56,144 nt of DNA, taken from Streptomyces sp. Ru72. GTDB taxonomy: Bacteria > Actinomycetota > Actinomycetes > Streptomycetales > Streptomycetaceae. Positions 35,134 to 43,698 of this stretch are shown here, piece by piece. Position numbers and translations under genes: made by a program. The DNA is taken from positions 1-56,144 of the forward strand of contig NZ_PQSR01000043.1 in the NCBI RefSeq assembly GCF_002920635.1. Reading direction: 5' to 3'. The first letter of the stretch is position 1; every line of letters starts with the position of its first letter. The notes below the pieces were generated by a model. That model did not search any database. It saw only the letters and a list, made by a program, of their open reading frames with translations, and was not told the origin of the DNA.

Positions 35134-35811
35134 GTGATCCGGGTAGTGGTGGTGGACGACGAGGCGCTGGTGCGGTCCGGGTTCGAGCTGATCCTGAACG
35201 CCTCCGACGGCATCCAGGTCGTGGCGACCGCGCAAGGAGCGCAGGCCGCCGACGTGATCCGGCGCGAGCACCCGGACGTCGTACTCCTCGACATCCGCAT
35301 GCCGGACGTGGACGGCCTGACCGTCCTGAGGGAGATCCAGACGCTGGCCGAGCCGCCGACCGTGGCCATGCTGACCACCTTCGACACCGACGAGTACATC
35401 CTGACCGCGCTGCGCTCGGGAGCCGCGGGCTTCCTCCTCAAGGACACCGAGCCCGAACAACTCGCCCACCTCGTACGCACCCTGGCCGCGGGCGGGGTGG
35501 TGATGTCCCCGAAAGCCTCACGGGCTCTGCTGCGCAGCCATCCGGGGGCGGGAGCGCCCCAGGACGCGGACGTGGCGCGCGTGAATCTGCTCAGCGATCG
35601 CGAACGTGACGTCCTCGTCCTGATCGCGGAAGGACTGTCCAACGCCGACATCGGCACCCGCATCCATCTGAGCGCGGGCACCGTCAAGGACCACGTCAGC
35701 TCGATCCTGACCAAGCTCCGGGTCTCAAGCCGCGTCCAGGCGGCGCTCCTCGCGGAGCGCGCCGGACTGCTCAGCGACGACCGCGCCGACCCGGCACGGA
35801 GCAACGGATGA
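35134..35811 (+). CDS. NarL/LuxR-family response regulator
   Basis: 225 residues. Receiver domain: acidic pocket VVVDDEALVRSG, phosphoacceptor Asp in VVLLDIRMPDVDG, Thr block MLTTFDTDEY and conserved Lys in FLLKDTEP. Output: LuxR-type helix-turn-helix LSDRERDVLVLIAEGLSNAD then IGTRIHLSAGTVKDHVSSIL. GTG start. It overlaps the sensor kinase gene by four bases. Confidence 0.93.
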   Translation: MIRVVVVDDEALVRSGFELILNASDGIQVVATAQGAQAADVIRREHPDVVLLDIRMPDVDGLTVLREIQTLAEPPTVAMLTTFDTDEYILTALRSGAAGFLLKDTEPEQLAHLVRTLAAGGVVMSPKASRALLRSHPGAGAPQDADVARVNLLSDRERDVLVLIAEGLSNADIGTRIHLSAGTVKDHVSSILTKLRVSSRVQAALLAERAGLLSDDRADPARSNG

Positions 35812-36932
35812 TGAGCACGGGTCAGGCACTGTGGCGGCGGGTGCCGCCCTGGGCCGTCGACACGGGCCTCGTCGTGCTCGCCGCACTCGACGCCTGGATC
35901 AACCTCTACGGCGAGGCGACACCGTTCATGTGGGCCTGCGCCGCCGTCGGCTGCGCCGGACTGTTCCTGCGCAGGCGCCTTCCCCTGACCGTCTTCCTGC
36001 TGACACTGCCCATGACCCTGTTCATGGACGTGGCAGTCGCGCCGATCGCCTCCCTGTACACACTGGCCACGAGCACCCGCAACCGCCCGCTGCTGGCCGG
36101 CTGCGCCCTGCTGAACGCGGCGGCGAGCACCCTAGCCTGGCCCCTGCCCGACTCGTTCTCCCGCGACCAGACCTGGACGCTCATCCAGTTCGTCTACACG
36201 CTGGCCACGGCCTTCGCCCCGATCCTGTTCGGCCAGCTCGTCCAGGCCGGACACGACGTGGCCCGCCAGCTCGTCGAGGTCGAAGAGGCGCGCGAACACG
36301 AACGCGCCCTGTACGCCCAGACCGTCCTCGCCCGCGAACGCGCCCAACTGGCCCGCGAGATGCACGACGTCGTCTCCCACCAGGTCAGCCTCATCGCCGT
36401 ACAGGCCGGAGCCCTGCAGGTCGCCGCCAAGGACCCCGACGCCCGCGACGCCGCCCGCACCATCCGCACCCTGAGCGTCAACACCCTCGACGAACTCCGC
36501 CACATGGTCACCCTGCTGCGCGCCTCCGGCGGCAGGGAAACCGAACTCACCCCCCAGCCCACCCTCGCCGACCTCCAGCAGCTGATCGCCAACAGCGGCA
36601 TCGAGACCACCCTGACCGGCGGGCTCCCGCCCGGCATCAGCACGACCGCCCAACGCACCGTCTACCGCACGGTGCAGGAAGCCCTCACGAACGTGCGCAA
36701 GCATGCCCCCGGCGCCCGCGCCGAGGTGCACCTGTGGCACGACACGCAGCACTTCGGCGTCACCGTCACCAACACCGCCCCCACCCGCCCGTCCGTCGCC
36801 CTGCCCAGCGCCCGGCACGGCCTGATCGGCCTGAGAGAACGCGCCGAACTCCTCGACGGCACCCTCACCGCCAAACCCACCCCCGAGGGCGGATACGAGA
36901 CCGAACTACGGGCCCCCACCCGGCACGCCTGA
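35808..36932 (+). CDS. NarL-type sensor histidine kinase
   Basis: 374 residues. About four N-terminal helices, then a HisKA_3 dimerisation region with the phosphorylated His in AREMHDVVSHQVSLIAVQAG, then an ATPase domain with EALTNVRKHAPGA (N box) and GLIGLRERAELLDGTL (G box). Membrane-bound; likely senses an envelope or cell-surface signal. It pairs with the regulator at 35134. Signal unknown; nearest neighbours are the DUF418 gene and the ABC exporter. Confidence 0.92.
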   Translation: MMSTGQALWRRVPPWAVDTGLVVLAALDAWINLYGEATPFMWACAAVGCAGLFLRRRLPLTVFLLTLPMTLFMDVAVAPIASLYTLATSTRNRPLLAGCALLNAAASTLAWPLPDSFSRDQTWTLIQFVYTLATAFAPILFGQLVQAGHDVARQLVEVEEAREHERALYAQTVLARERAQLAREMHDVVSHQVSLIAVQAGALQVAAKDPDARDAARTIRTLSVNTLDELRHMVTLLRASGGRETELTPQPTLADLQQLIANSGIETTLTGGLPPGISTTAQRTVYRTVQEALTNVRKHAPGARAEVHLWHDTQHFGVTVTNTAPTRPSVALPSARHGLIGLRERAELLDGTLTAKPTPEGGYETELRAPTRHA

Positions 36933-37185
36933 GCACAACCCGCCCTATGCTCTGGCTGCCTCGTCGGCTGAACATGCTGAACTGGGGCGGGGACCGGCCA
37001 GTCGCCGCTCGGGTACGGCCTCGTCCCACCCCGCGACCGAAGCCCTCTACGACGTCTGCCGATTGGGAGCCGCGAGCATGTCCTGGCAGGCAGTTGGCCC
37101 AGGAATGATTGCGGGCGAAGACGTGGAGTCCCAGATGCGGCGTGGTCTCCGCGTCAAGCGCCACGCCACGTCGATCGCTTTAGCC
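36933..37185. other. Gap after the two-component genes
   Basis: No gene was recognised between the kinase stop and the MFS remnant. Possible coding scraps occur on the minus strand, with no recognisable family. No clear hairpin was found. Confidence 0.3.
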
Positions 37186-37293
37186 CTGGTCGGATGAGTT
37201 GTCGTACCACTCGATGGTGGTGCCGATGAGGCTGGCGGCGACGATCCTGGGGAGCTTGGCGGGCGTGGGTGGAGCGGATGCTGCGGAGGCCAT
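37186..37293 (-). pseudogene. MHS-type MFS transporter 5' end, truncated
   Basis: Starts ATG at 37293 and reads MASAASAPPTPAKLPRIVAA then SLIGTTIEWYDN, and hits a stop after about 35 codons. The intact gene at 76-1458 reads SLIGTTIEWYDFFLYG at the same place. Only the start of TM1 is left. The leader (to about 37390) is also copied. Confidence 0.75.
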
Positions 37294-37390
37294 GTGCGCC
37301 ACTTCCTCGTGTGCGGTGGGGACGGGTACGTGCTGGCACACGGGAGGAAGATGCAGGTCAGAGGCGTATGTGGCGGGACACCATAGTTAC
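37199..37390 (-). repeat. Repeat copy B: MFS gene 5' end and leader
   Basis: Matches 1370-1550 with scattered differences and small indels. It contains the GAGGAAGTGGCGCACATGGC start region and the leader block containing ACTATG and CCACAT. The homology ends sharply at about 37199 inside TM1. Confidence 0.75.
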
Positions 37391-37521
37391 GCACGTCGAG
37401 GTGCGTGCGCCCACCATGGGTCCGCCGCGAACCCCTGCATGATCGCTGCGGCGAGGCCCTGCGGCGGCCTGTCCTGCGGCGCTGCCCAGTGCCGGAAATC
37501 CGGGCCGATGGTCGGGCCGGT

Positions 37522-37537
37522 AGGGCCGGTCGGCCCC
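37522..37537. promoter_or_regulatory. DosR-type box before PNPOx gene 1
   Basis: AGGGCCGGTCGGCCCC, inner palindrome GGGCCGGTCGGCCC, 128 bases before the start at 37665. Arms of GGGCC and GGCCC with a four-base centre have the geometry of actinobacterial DosR boxes. A weak extra half lies 21 bases upstream. The rest of 37391-37664 shows nothing else. Confidence 0.5.
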
Positions 37538-37664
37538 TCTTCGCCGCCACGTTTCATCGGGCCGCTCTCCGGTCAGGGCGGGACCGCCGGCCCCTCACCT
37601 GCAGCCGTTGCCGGGATCAGCATGGAGCGTAACCCCCTCCACCGGGCGAAGGACGGGCTGACTC

Positions 37665-38105
37665 ATGTACCCGAACGATGGTTTCCGCGAACTCGGTCGT
37701 CAGGAGTGCCTGCGCCTGCTGGGGACCGCACCCGTCGGCCGCGTCGTCCACACATGCCAGGCCCTGCCCGCGGTCGTGCCGGTCAACTTCGGCCTCGACA
37801 GCGACGGAGCGGTGCTGCTACGGACCGCGGCGGCCTCGGAACTGGCCCGTGCGGTCGACGGCGCGGTCGTCGCCTTCGAAGCGGACGCGGTCGACGTGGA
37901 AACCCACTCCGGCTGGAGCGTCGTCGTCACCGGCCGGGCCGCCGTCGTGACCGACACGGCCGAGGTCGAACGTCTGGAGCGGATCGGCCCGCGCTCCTGG
38001 GTTCCCTCACCCGAGGAGGTCTTCGTGCGCATCGAGCCCGAACTGGTCACCGGACGTGAACTCGTCGGCGGCCGCACGATGTACGGTTTGCGCCTCTCTG
38101 TCTGA
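37665..38105 (+). CDS. PNPOx-fold (split-barrel) flavin/F420-type protein 1
   Basis: 146 residues with the split-barrel flavin-binding fold: CLRLLGTAPVGRVVHTCQAL, VVPVNFGLDSDGAVLLRT, WSVVVTGRAAVVTD. This group of pyridoxamine 5'-phosphate oxidase-like proteins is common in DosR-type regulons. No specific substrate can be named. Start ATG at 37665. A DosR-type box lies upstream. It is convergent with the paralogue at 38210. Confidence 0.85.
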   Translation: MYPNDGFRELGRQECLRLLGTAPVGRVVHTCQALPAVVPVNFGLDSDGAVLLRTAAASELARAVDGAVVAFEADAVDVETHSGWSVVVTGRAAVVTDTAEVERLERIGPRSWVPSPEEVFVRIEPELVTGRELVGGRTMYGLRLSV

Positions 38106-38209
38106 GCACTGGTCGCCACCGTCGGCGACCGGCCCGACGACCCCACGACGAGGGGCCGGACGGCGAGGTCGGCGGCTGCCCACCGCCGAGGGGAAAGCTG
38201 CGACCGTGA

Positions 38210-38674
38210 TCAGCCGGCGTCGGCTTCGTCGGCGGCGGTGAGGCGGACGCCGGTGATCAGGTCGGGGCGGATGCGTACCGCGTAGTCCACGGTCTTGTCC
38301 ACCCAGGGAGTGAGCAGTGCCCGGTAGCGGGCCAGTTCCTCGGAGTCGGTCACCAGGTGGGCGTAGCCCGTGACCACGACGCTCCAGCCGAGGTGCGTGT
38401 CGGGATCGATGGCGTCGGCTTCGTATGCCACGACGACCCCCTGGCCGCCGGCCTGCGCGGCGCGCGCGGTCAGTGCCGCGCCCTCGTGGGTGCGGATGAC
38501 GATGTCGCCGTCGTCCAGGATGTGATTGACCGGGCGGACGGTCGGCAGCGCGTGGCGGGTGAAGACGATCCTTCCGAAGGACACACTGCCCAGCAGCCGC
38601 AGTGCTTCGTCGCCGTCCAGCTCGATGCTCCTGCGCGACCCGGCAGCAGGGGCATGGGGGGTATCGAGGGTCAT
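38210..38674 (-). CDS. PNPOx-fold protein 2
   Basis: 154 residues. It has the same layout as protein 1: ALRLLGSVSFGRIVFTRHAL, VRPVNHILDDGDIVIRTH, WSVVVTGYAHLVTD. The ATG at 38674 is preferred to upstream in-frame codons because the family similarity begins just after it. A box with the right geometry is 220 bases upstream. Split-barrel flavin or F420 enzyme; substrate unknown. Confidence 0.85.
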   Translation of the reverse strand: MTLDTPHAPAAGSRRSIELDGDEALRLLGSVSFGRIVFTRHALPTVRPVNHILDDGDIVIRTHEGAALTARAAQAGGQGVVVAYEADAIDPDTHLGWSVVVTGYAHLVTDSEELARYRALLTPWVDKTVDYAVRIRPDLITGVRLTAADEADAG

Positions 38675-38893
38675 GGGAGGCTTCCGTGCGGTTGCGTCGC
38701 TCACTGCTGTGTCCGGCGCCCAAGGCTGTTGCGCGGCCTGTCGCCGTCGTGACGGCCGGTGCGCCGGTACGGCATGTGCGTCGTCCCTTCGAGGTGTCAC
38801 CTTCGAGATGTCGCCGGCTGTCCGTGGCGTCCGGTCGGGAGCCACGGACAGGTTCGATCAAGTCATTGGAACGGCACGGGAGCTTTTCGCACC

Positions 38894-38909
38894 AGGGCCC
38901 TTCGGCCCT
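38894..38909. promoter_or_regulatory. DosR-type box before PNPOx gene 2
   Basis: AGGGCCCTTCGGCCCT: arms AGGGCC and GGCCCT around CTTC. Same spacing as 39349-39364. It is 220 bases upstream of the leftward start at 38674. Confidence 0.45.
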
Positions 38910-38943
38910 TGTCCGCGTCCGGCCGACCCTGCTTGTCCTGACT

Positions 38944-39039
38944 CACCGGCACCGGCACCGGCACCGGCACCGGCACCGGCACCGGCACCGGCACCGGCAC
39001 CGGCACCGGCACCGGCACCGGCACCGGCAGCGGCACCGG
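38944..39039. repeat. Hexamer tandem repeat (CACCGG), 16 units
   Basis: Fourteen perfect CACCGG units, one CAGCGG and a final CACCGG. Translates to repeating Thr-Gly, His-Arg or Pro-Ala type dipeptides in the six frames, but no start-bearing gene is supported through it. It lies between the divergent PNPOx 2 and regulator genes (gap 38675-39463, otherwise without genes). Confidence 0.95.
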
Positions 39040-39348
39040 TTCGGGCAGGCCGGCGGGGACCGTGCCGCGCCGGAGGACCGTAGGTTTCCGATCCCGGTCG
39101 CTGTCGGCAAGCCGGCCGCGGCGCAGGGCACCGCCAGCCGCCGCGCCACGGGGACACCTGACTGCGCGGGGCCACAGGACCTCCCACAGGACCTTCACCC
39201 TGTTGGCCGAACTCGGTTGTGGCTCTGCGACATCCGTCCGCTTCCGCGAGCCGTCGGGGGCGTGGACCCTGACCGCAGGGGTCCGACGGGCCACTTCGTA
39301 CCCGGCGGCAGCGGCTGCTCCGGCCGCGTCGAGATCATGGTGGGAAAC

Positions 39349-39364
39349 AGGGCCGACCGGCCCT
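39349..39364. promoter_or_regulatory. DosR-type box before the DevR-like regulator
   Basis: AGGGCCGACCGGCCCT, a palindrome with seven-base arms, 100 bases before the regulator's start at 39464. Suggests the regulator controls its own gene. Confidence 0.55.
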
Positions 39365-39463
39365 GGCCCTTCGGCGCGCATACGAGAAAGGATCTCGGTA
39401 CGGAGGACCGATTCCGTCCACGAGCGGACATCGGTGCGAAGCGAGGGATCAGGGAGCAGTTTG

Positions 39464-40156
39464 ATGGCGGACGGCGAGCGGCCCGGCCCCGGCAATCCGA
39501 TCCGGGTCTTCCTGCTGGACGACCACGAGGTGGTACGGCGTGGTGTACGCGACCTGCTGAACGACGAGCCGGACATCGAGGTGATCGGCGAGGCCGGCAC
39601 GGTGGAGCAGGCGCTGGTGCGCGTCCCAGCGCTGCGCCCGCAGGTGGCGGTGCTCGACGTCCGTCTGCCCGACGGCGACGGCGTGACCGTGTGCCGGGAG
39701 CTGCGATCGCGCATGCCCGAACTGGCCTGCCTCATGCTGACCTCCTTCGACGACGAGGAAGCCCTGCTCGACTCGATCATGGCCGGCGCTTCCGGCTACG
39801 TCCTGAAGCAGATCCAGGGCTCGGACCTGGTGTCCGCCGTGCGCACCGTGGCCGGCGGCCAGTCCCTGCTCGACCCCAGTGCCGCCACCAAGCTGATGGC
39901 CCGGCTGCGCGGTGGCCGGCAGGAGGAACAGCAGCCCGACGGACTGCAGGGCCTGACCACCCGGGAGCGGGAGATCCTGGCCCTGATCGGCGAAGGGCTG
40001 ACCAACCGCCAGATCGGCCGGCGGCTCTACCTCGCCGAGAAGACGGTGAAGAACCACATCTCCCGTCTGCTGGCCAAGCTCGGCGTGGAGCGCCGCATCC
40101 AGGCCGCCGTCATCGCCACTCAGGTCCAGGACCGGAAGCGGCAGGAAGGGCACTGA
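39464..40156 (+). CDS. devR: DevR/DosR-like response regulator
   Basis: About 230 residues. Receiver: FLLDDHEVVRRGVRDLLND, phosphoacceptor Asp in VAVLDVRLPDGDGV, LMLTSFDDEEALLDSIMAG, Lys in GYVLKQIQGSDLV. Output: LuxR-type helix-turn-helix TREREILALIGEGLTNRQIG then RRLYLAEKTVKNHISRLLAK. The sequence is close to mycobacterial DosR through both domains. Its likely kinase is the GAF protein at 43971-45710. Start ATG at 39464, AGGGAG upstream. Likely activates the surrounding stress genes through AGGGCC-N4-GGCCCT boxes. Confidence 0.9.
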   Translation: MADGERPGPGNPIRVFLLDDHEVVRRGVRDLLNDEPDIEVIGEAGTVEQALVRVPALRPQVAVLDVRLPDGDGVTVCRELRSRMPELACLMLTSFDDEEALLDSIMAGASGYVLKQIQGSDLVSAVRTVAGGQSLLDPSAATKLMARLRGGRQEEQQPDGLQGLTTREREILALIGEGLTNRQIGRRLYLAEKTVKNHISRLLAKLGVERRIQAAVIATQVQDRKRQEGH

Positions 40157-40412
40157 GTGGTTTTCAGCCGCTCTCGGCGGGGGCGGGACCGCCACTGAGG
40201 GCGGCTTCGCTGCTTCCCTCGCGTCCGAGGCCGGACTGCTTGACTCCGCCGAACGGTGAGGCCGCGTCTGAAAACAGGGCGCGGATGGGGCGGGGGAGCT
40301 CCCCCGCAAGTCTTCCAACGCCGGTGACTCGGCGATCGACGATCAGGGCCTCCTCCTCGTCTGCTGCTGCTTCACGGTCCGCCGGGACCGCCTCATGTCT
40401 GCCGGAGCATCC

Positions 40413-40856
40413 TCAGCGCGTCTCCGGGCGCACGATGACGACCGGGCACTTCGCATGCTGAGCGACGTGCTGGCTGACGGACCCCAGCAGGGCTCGGGCG
40501 AACCCGCCCCGCCCCCTGCTGCCCACCACCAACGCCTCGGCTCCCTCGGCGGCCGTCAGAAGCACGTCGACGGTGTTGCCGCGGACCACAAGCGCCCCGG
40601 CGGAGGCGGCTTCCTCGCGTCCCAGCACATCGTTCAGCTCCTGGTTCAGGCGTTGCCGGGCGACGGCCTCGTCGAAGTCGGCGTCCACGGCCAGAGCCGA
40701 CCAGCCGTACGCGCCGGGCAGATCCCACGCGGCCACGGCCTCGACGGTGCCGCCGATCAGGCCCGCGTACCGCACGGCCCAGCGCAGCGCCGCATGCGAG
40801 GACGGTGAACCGTCGACGCCGACCACGACACGAGGCCCGGAAGTCTCCGCGCCCAT
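40413..40856 (-). CDS. Universal stress protein, single domain
   Basis: 147 residues with one USP domain. RVVVGVDGSPSSHAALRWAV is the start; ATP-binding G-2x-G-9x-G-S motif is GSRGRGGFARALLGSVS. ATG at 40856 with AGGTGAGG upstream. Single-domain USPs occur widely in the dormancy regulon. The gap 40157-40412 has no gene. Confidence 0.9.
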   Translation of the reverse strand: MGAETSGPRVVVGVDGSPSSHAALRWAVRYAGLIGGTVEAVAAWDLPGAYGWSALAVDADFDEAVARQRLNQELNDVLGREEAASAGALVVRGNTVDVLLTAAEGAEALVVGSRGRGGFARALLGSVSQHVAQHAKCPVVIVRPETR

Positions 40857-41099
40857 ACGCCTCACCTCTCCTGTGACCGTGTCGGCCACGCCGAATGCGG
40901 TCCTTCACCGACTGCAGTCCCTCACCTCCACGCTGCGCGACTGCGTGGCGGCGCGCCAGGGAAGGGCGGCCGAGTGGGCCGTATGCGCGGAGCAGTGTGC
41001 AGGTCTCGCCCGGAGCCGACTGGTGACGGTACGGTCGGGGCGGTCGGGCGGAGCGACACGGACCGGTGCTCCGTCGGAGTCGGGGCCGGGTATCCGCAG

Positions 41100-41240
41100 C
41101 TGCCCGCTGCCAGGCGCACATCGAGGAGGAGGCCCAGGGTGTCGGCCATGGCGCCGAGGTGGATGCCCTCGCCGATGGTGCCGCTTTGTAGTTCGGCGAT
41201 GTTCTGCGAACGGTGTCCACGGCCGAGGATCTGCCGGTGG
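41100..41240 (-). pseudogene. GH65 (trehalose/maltose phosphorylase-like) C-terminal scrap
   Basis: On the minus strand the frame reads SQNIAELQSGTIGEGIHLGA then MADTLGLL. The GTTGEGIHLGAM-type block is the GH65 C-terminal signature. The rest of the enzyme is missing, and the scrap runs up against the two-domain USP gene. Between 40857 and 41100 nothing else was seen. Confidence 0.5.
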
Positions 41241-41243
41241 AGC

Positions 41244-42119
41244 TCACGACCTCTGGGGAATGACGGCGACGGGGCAGTCCGCGTGGTGCAGTGCGGCGTG
41301 GGCGACCCGGCCGAGCTGCAGACCGTGGTGGCCGGGGTTCCGCTGCGCGCCGACGACCAGAAGGTCCGCGTCCGCCGCGGTGTCGAGCAGTACCTTGTGC
41401 GCCGGTCCCTGCACCGTGCGGCGGTGCACCTGGACACGGGGATGCTCCCGTTCGGCCTCACGCAGCGCCTCGGTGAGGGCGATGGCGGCCCTTTCCTCGT
41501 GCGCGGTGCCGGCGTCGTCAGCGACGAGGGGGCTGTCCCGGTGTTCATGGGCCGGACGCCGCCAGGCGCGTACGGCGTGAAGGGCGCAGCCGCGTGCTCG
41601 GGCCTCACGGAAGGCGAAGCCGACGGCGGCCTCGGCCTCGGGGGAGTCCCCGACGCCGACCACGACACGTCCGAGTCGGCCGTCCCGGTTCCGCTCGGGA
41701 CCACGGACCACGACGACCGGACTCACGGCGCGCGCCGCCACCGCCAGGCTCACCGAGCCCAGCAGCATCCCGGCGATCTCACCCCGGCCCCGGCAACCGA
41801 CCACCACGGCGAACGCCTCCTCACCCGCCTGCACCAGTGCGTGCGCGGCCTCGTCGGGCAGCACCTCGGCGGATACCTTGACCTCCGGGTTGCGGCGCTC
41901 GGCACGCTCCGCGCAGGACGCGGCGATGTGCTCCGCCATGACCTCCTCGGAGGGACGCTCGGCGCTGAAGGTCGGCCGGCTGCCCTCGTAGCGCTCCCAC
42001 AGGGAGGCATACAGCAGCCGCAGCGGCAGTCCGTGGCGCGCCGCCTCGTCCACGGCCCAGTCCACCGCCCGAAGACTGGACTGCGAACCGTCGGCGCCGA
42101 CAACCAGGGGCAGCTCCAT
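41244..42119 (-). CDS. Universal stress protein, two tandem domains
   Basis: 291 residues with two USP domains: domain 1 starts LPLVVGADGSQSSLRAVDWA and has GCRGRGEIAGMLLGSVS as ATP motif; domain 2 starts RVVVGVGDSPEAEAAVGFAF and has an altered motif GAQRNPGHHGLQLGRVA, so only the first is likely to bind ATP well. It is divergent from the CBS-BON gene across a DosR-type element at 42219-42254. Start: ATG at 42119. Confidence 0.88.
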   Translation of the reverse strand: MELPLVVGADGSQSSLRAVDWAVDEAARHGLPLRLLYASLWERYEGSRPTFSAERPSEEVMAEHIAASCAERAERRNPEVKVSAEVLPDEAAHALVQAGEEAFAVVVGCRGRGEIAGMLLGSVSLAVAARAVSPVVVVRGPERNRDGRLGRVVVGVGDSPEAEAAVGFAFREARARGCALHAVRAWRRPAHEHRDSPLVADDAGTAHEERAAIALTEALREAEREHPRVQVHRRTVQGPAHKVLLDTAADADLLVVGAQRNPGHHGLQLGRVAHAALHHADCPVAVIPQRS

Positions 42120-42218
42120 CGTCACCACAGCCTTCCCGTCGCAGCTCGCCGTGAGGACCCCTGTCACCACCGTCGCACCGCCGGGCGGGGCCCGCGACAG
42201 GCGCAATGGCCCTGCGAC

Positions 42219-42254
42219 GGGGACCTTCGGCCGGGTTCCGGCCGGTAGGTCCCC
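42219..42254. promoter_or_regulatory. Inverted pair of DosR-type half boxes in a divergent promoter
   Basis: 36-base imperfect inverted repeat with outer arms GGGGACCT and AGGTCCCC. It resolves into two boxes, GGGACCTTCGGCC (42220-42232) and, on the other strand, GGGACCTACCGGCC. It is in the gap between the USP and CBS-BON starts and can serve both. Nothing else in 42120-42359. Confidence 0.5.
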
Positions 42255-42359
42255 TGGGACGCTGGAGGTAGAGGGCCGAGGCCGCACGTACCGACGTGCT
42301 CCCGCGAAGCGCTGTGCGCTCTGCCGCGCCCGGCCAGGTCATGGCACGAGGAGGTCTTC

Positions 42360-43049
42360 ATGGCCGGGACACCGCACATCGTGAGCGATGTGATGACCAT
42401 GGCGGTGGTGGCCGTCGGACGTGATGCGCCGTTCAGGGAGATCGTCAGGACCATGGAGCAGTGGAAGGTCAGCGCCCTGCCCGTCCTGGAGGGCGACGGC
42501 CGCGTCATCGGGGTGGTGTCCGAAGCCGACGTGCTGGCCAGGGAGGATTTCCGCGCCGGTGTCCCGAGCCTGTCCGAGCCGCGAGGGCGTTTGTCCGCGA
42601 CGGCCGAGGCCGGAGGCCCGACCGCCGGGGACCTCATGAGCACGCCGGCGATCACCGTGCATCCCGACGTCACCTTGGCGCAGGCGGCCCGGATCATGGC
42701 CGTGAAGCACATCAAGCGGCTCCCCGTTGTGGACGACCAAGGCATGCTGCGGGGGATCGTCAGCCGCGCCGACGTGCTGAAGGTCTTCCTGCGGTCGGAT
42801 GAGGACCTCGAGGAAGAGGTCCGCCGCATCGTCGTCGCCCCGCTCTTCCCGGCCCCCGCCCATACCGTCCACGTGGACGTGAGGGACGGAGTCGTCACCC
42901 TCCGCGGTCGGGTCGCCGACTCCCCGCTCATCTCCCTCGCCGCACGTCTGGCTCGGGCAGTGGAGGGTGTCGTCGACGTGGAATGCGACCTCACCGAGGC
43001 CCACAGCGGCGGCGTCGGGCCGTCCGACCGGCCCACACCTGCCGTTTGA
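42360..43049 (+). CDS. CBS-domain pair with BON domain
   Basis: 229 residues. Two CBS domains (residues about 8-60 and about 90-145: VVAVGRDAPFREIVRTMEQW, TPAITVHPDVTLAQAARIMA, KRLPVVDDQGMLRGIVSRAD) followed by a BON domain (VHVDVRDGVVTLRGRVAD). CBS pairs sense adenine nucleotides; BON suggests membrane or envelope binding. Such genes are typical members of the Streptomyces stress regulon. ATG at 42360 preceded by GAGGAGG. Confidence 0.9.
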   Translation: MAGTPHIVSDVMTMAVVAVGRDAPFREIVRTMEQWKVSALPVLEGDGRVIGVVSEADVLAREDFRAGVPSLSEPRGRLSATAEAGGPTAGDLMSTPAITVHPDVTLAQAARIMAVKHIKRLPVVDDQGMLRGIVSRADVLKVFLRSDEDLEEEVRRIVVAPLFPAPAHTVHVDVRDGVVTLRGRVADSPLISLAARLARAVEGVVDVECDLTEAHSGGVGPSDRPTPAV

Positions 43050-43084
43050 CCGGGACCACAGCGGTGTGTGACGCAGCGCCCCGA

Positions 43085-43385
43085 GCCCTCGGAAGGCGTC
43101 AGCTCGAACTCCACGTCGACCACACCCTCGACGGCCTCGGACCAGACGCGCGGCCACGGGCACCAAGGACGTGTCCCGGGCATGTCCGCTGAGCCTGACG
43201 ATGCCGCCCCGCACCTCCACCCGCACGCCCGACACCGGCGCCGGGAAGTCACGACCTCGCGCCGGACTTCCTCCGCCGTCTCCTGGAACACCTTCAGCAG
43301 GTCCGCGCGGCTGACGATGCCGTCCAGCATGCCCGCTTCGTCGACCAGCATGGCGGAGCCGGCCCGGGAGATCGCCGCGGTGCCG
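43085..43385 (-). pseudogene. CBS-BON protein remnant with frameshifts
   Basis: Frame 1 reads SAMLVDEAGMLDGIVSRADL then LKVFQETAEEVRREVV (end of a CBS domain); frame 2 reads VRVEVRGGIVRLSGHARDTS then LVPVAARLVR (BON); frame 3 reads AVEGVVDVEFELTPSE. So at least two frameshifts lie in the BON part, and the first CBS domain is lost. It is convergent with the intact gene at 42360 and shares similar ends. Confidence 0.75.
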
Positions 43386-43698
43386 GGCCCACACCCAGGT
43401 GGAGGAGCACGGCCTGTTCCCGGCGCTGACCGCCGACTTCCCGGAGAAGAGCGCCGTGCTGGAGGACGAGCACCGCCGCATCGAGTCGGTGCCGGCTGAG
43501 GCGAACGGCCCGTTCCTGACCGACCCGGAACGGCCGGACCGGCTGATCGCGGCGCTCGATCTGCTGCGCGACCACATTCTCAAGGAGCAGGACGGCGTCT
43601 TCCTCGCCGCACTGGCGTACCTGAGCACCGAGCAGTGGGAGGCCGTCGAGGCAGTACGCGCCCGGGTGGGCACCCGCATCCCGGAGCCGTCGACCTGA
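43378..43698 (+). pseudogene. Hemerythrin-domain protein, 5' part lost
   Basis: The frame reads RCRAHTQVEEHGLFPALTAD, KSAVLEDEHRRIESVPAEA and LLRDHILKEQDGVFLAALAY. HTQVEEHGLFP, DEHRRI and RDHILKEQDGVFLA are three hemerythrin metal-ligand helices. The first helix with its His is missing: the sequence opens at a junction with the CBS-BON remnant. GTG at 43399 could still start translation, but the four-helix bundle would be incomplete. Confidence 0.65.

Noticed and set aside
35134..36932. Second two-component pair as the controller of the DosR-type boxes
   Set aside because: The output sequence is not DosR-like and no box lies before its own gene. The regulator at 39464 is a much closer match.
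38944..39039. Repeat as a CRISPR array or as coding sequence for a repeat protein
   Set aside because: Units are six bases with no spacers. All frames are open because of the repeat itself, and none has a supported start or a conserved flank.
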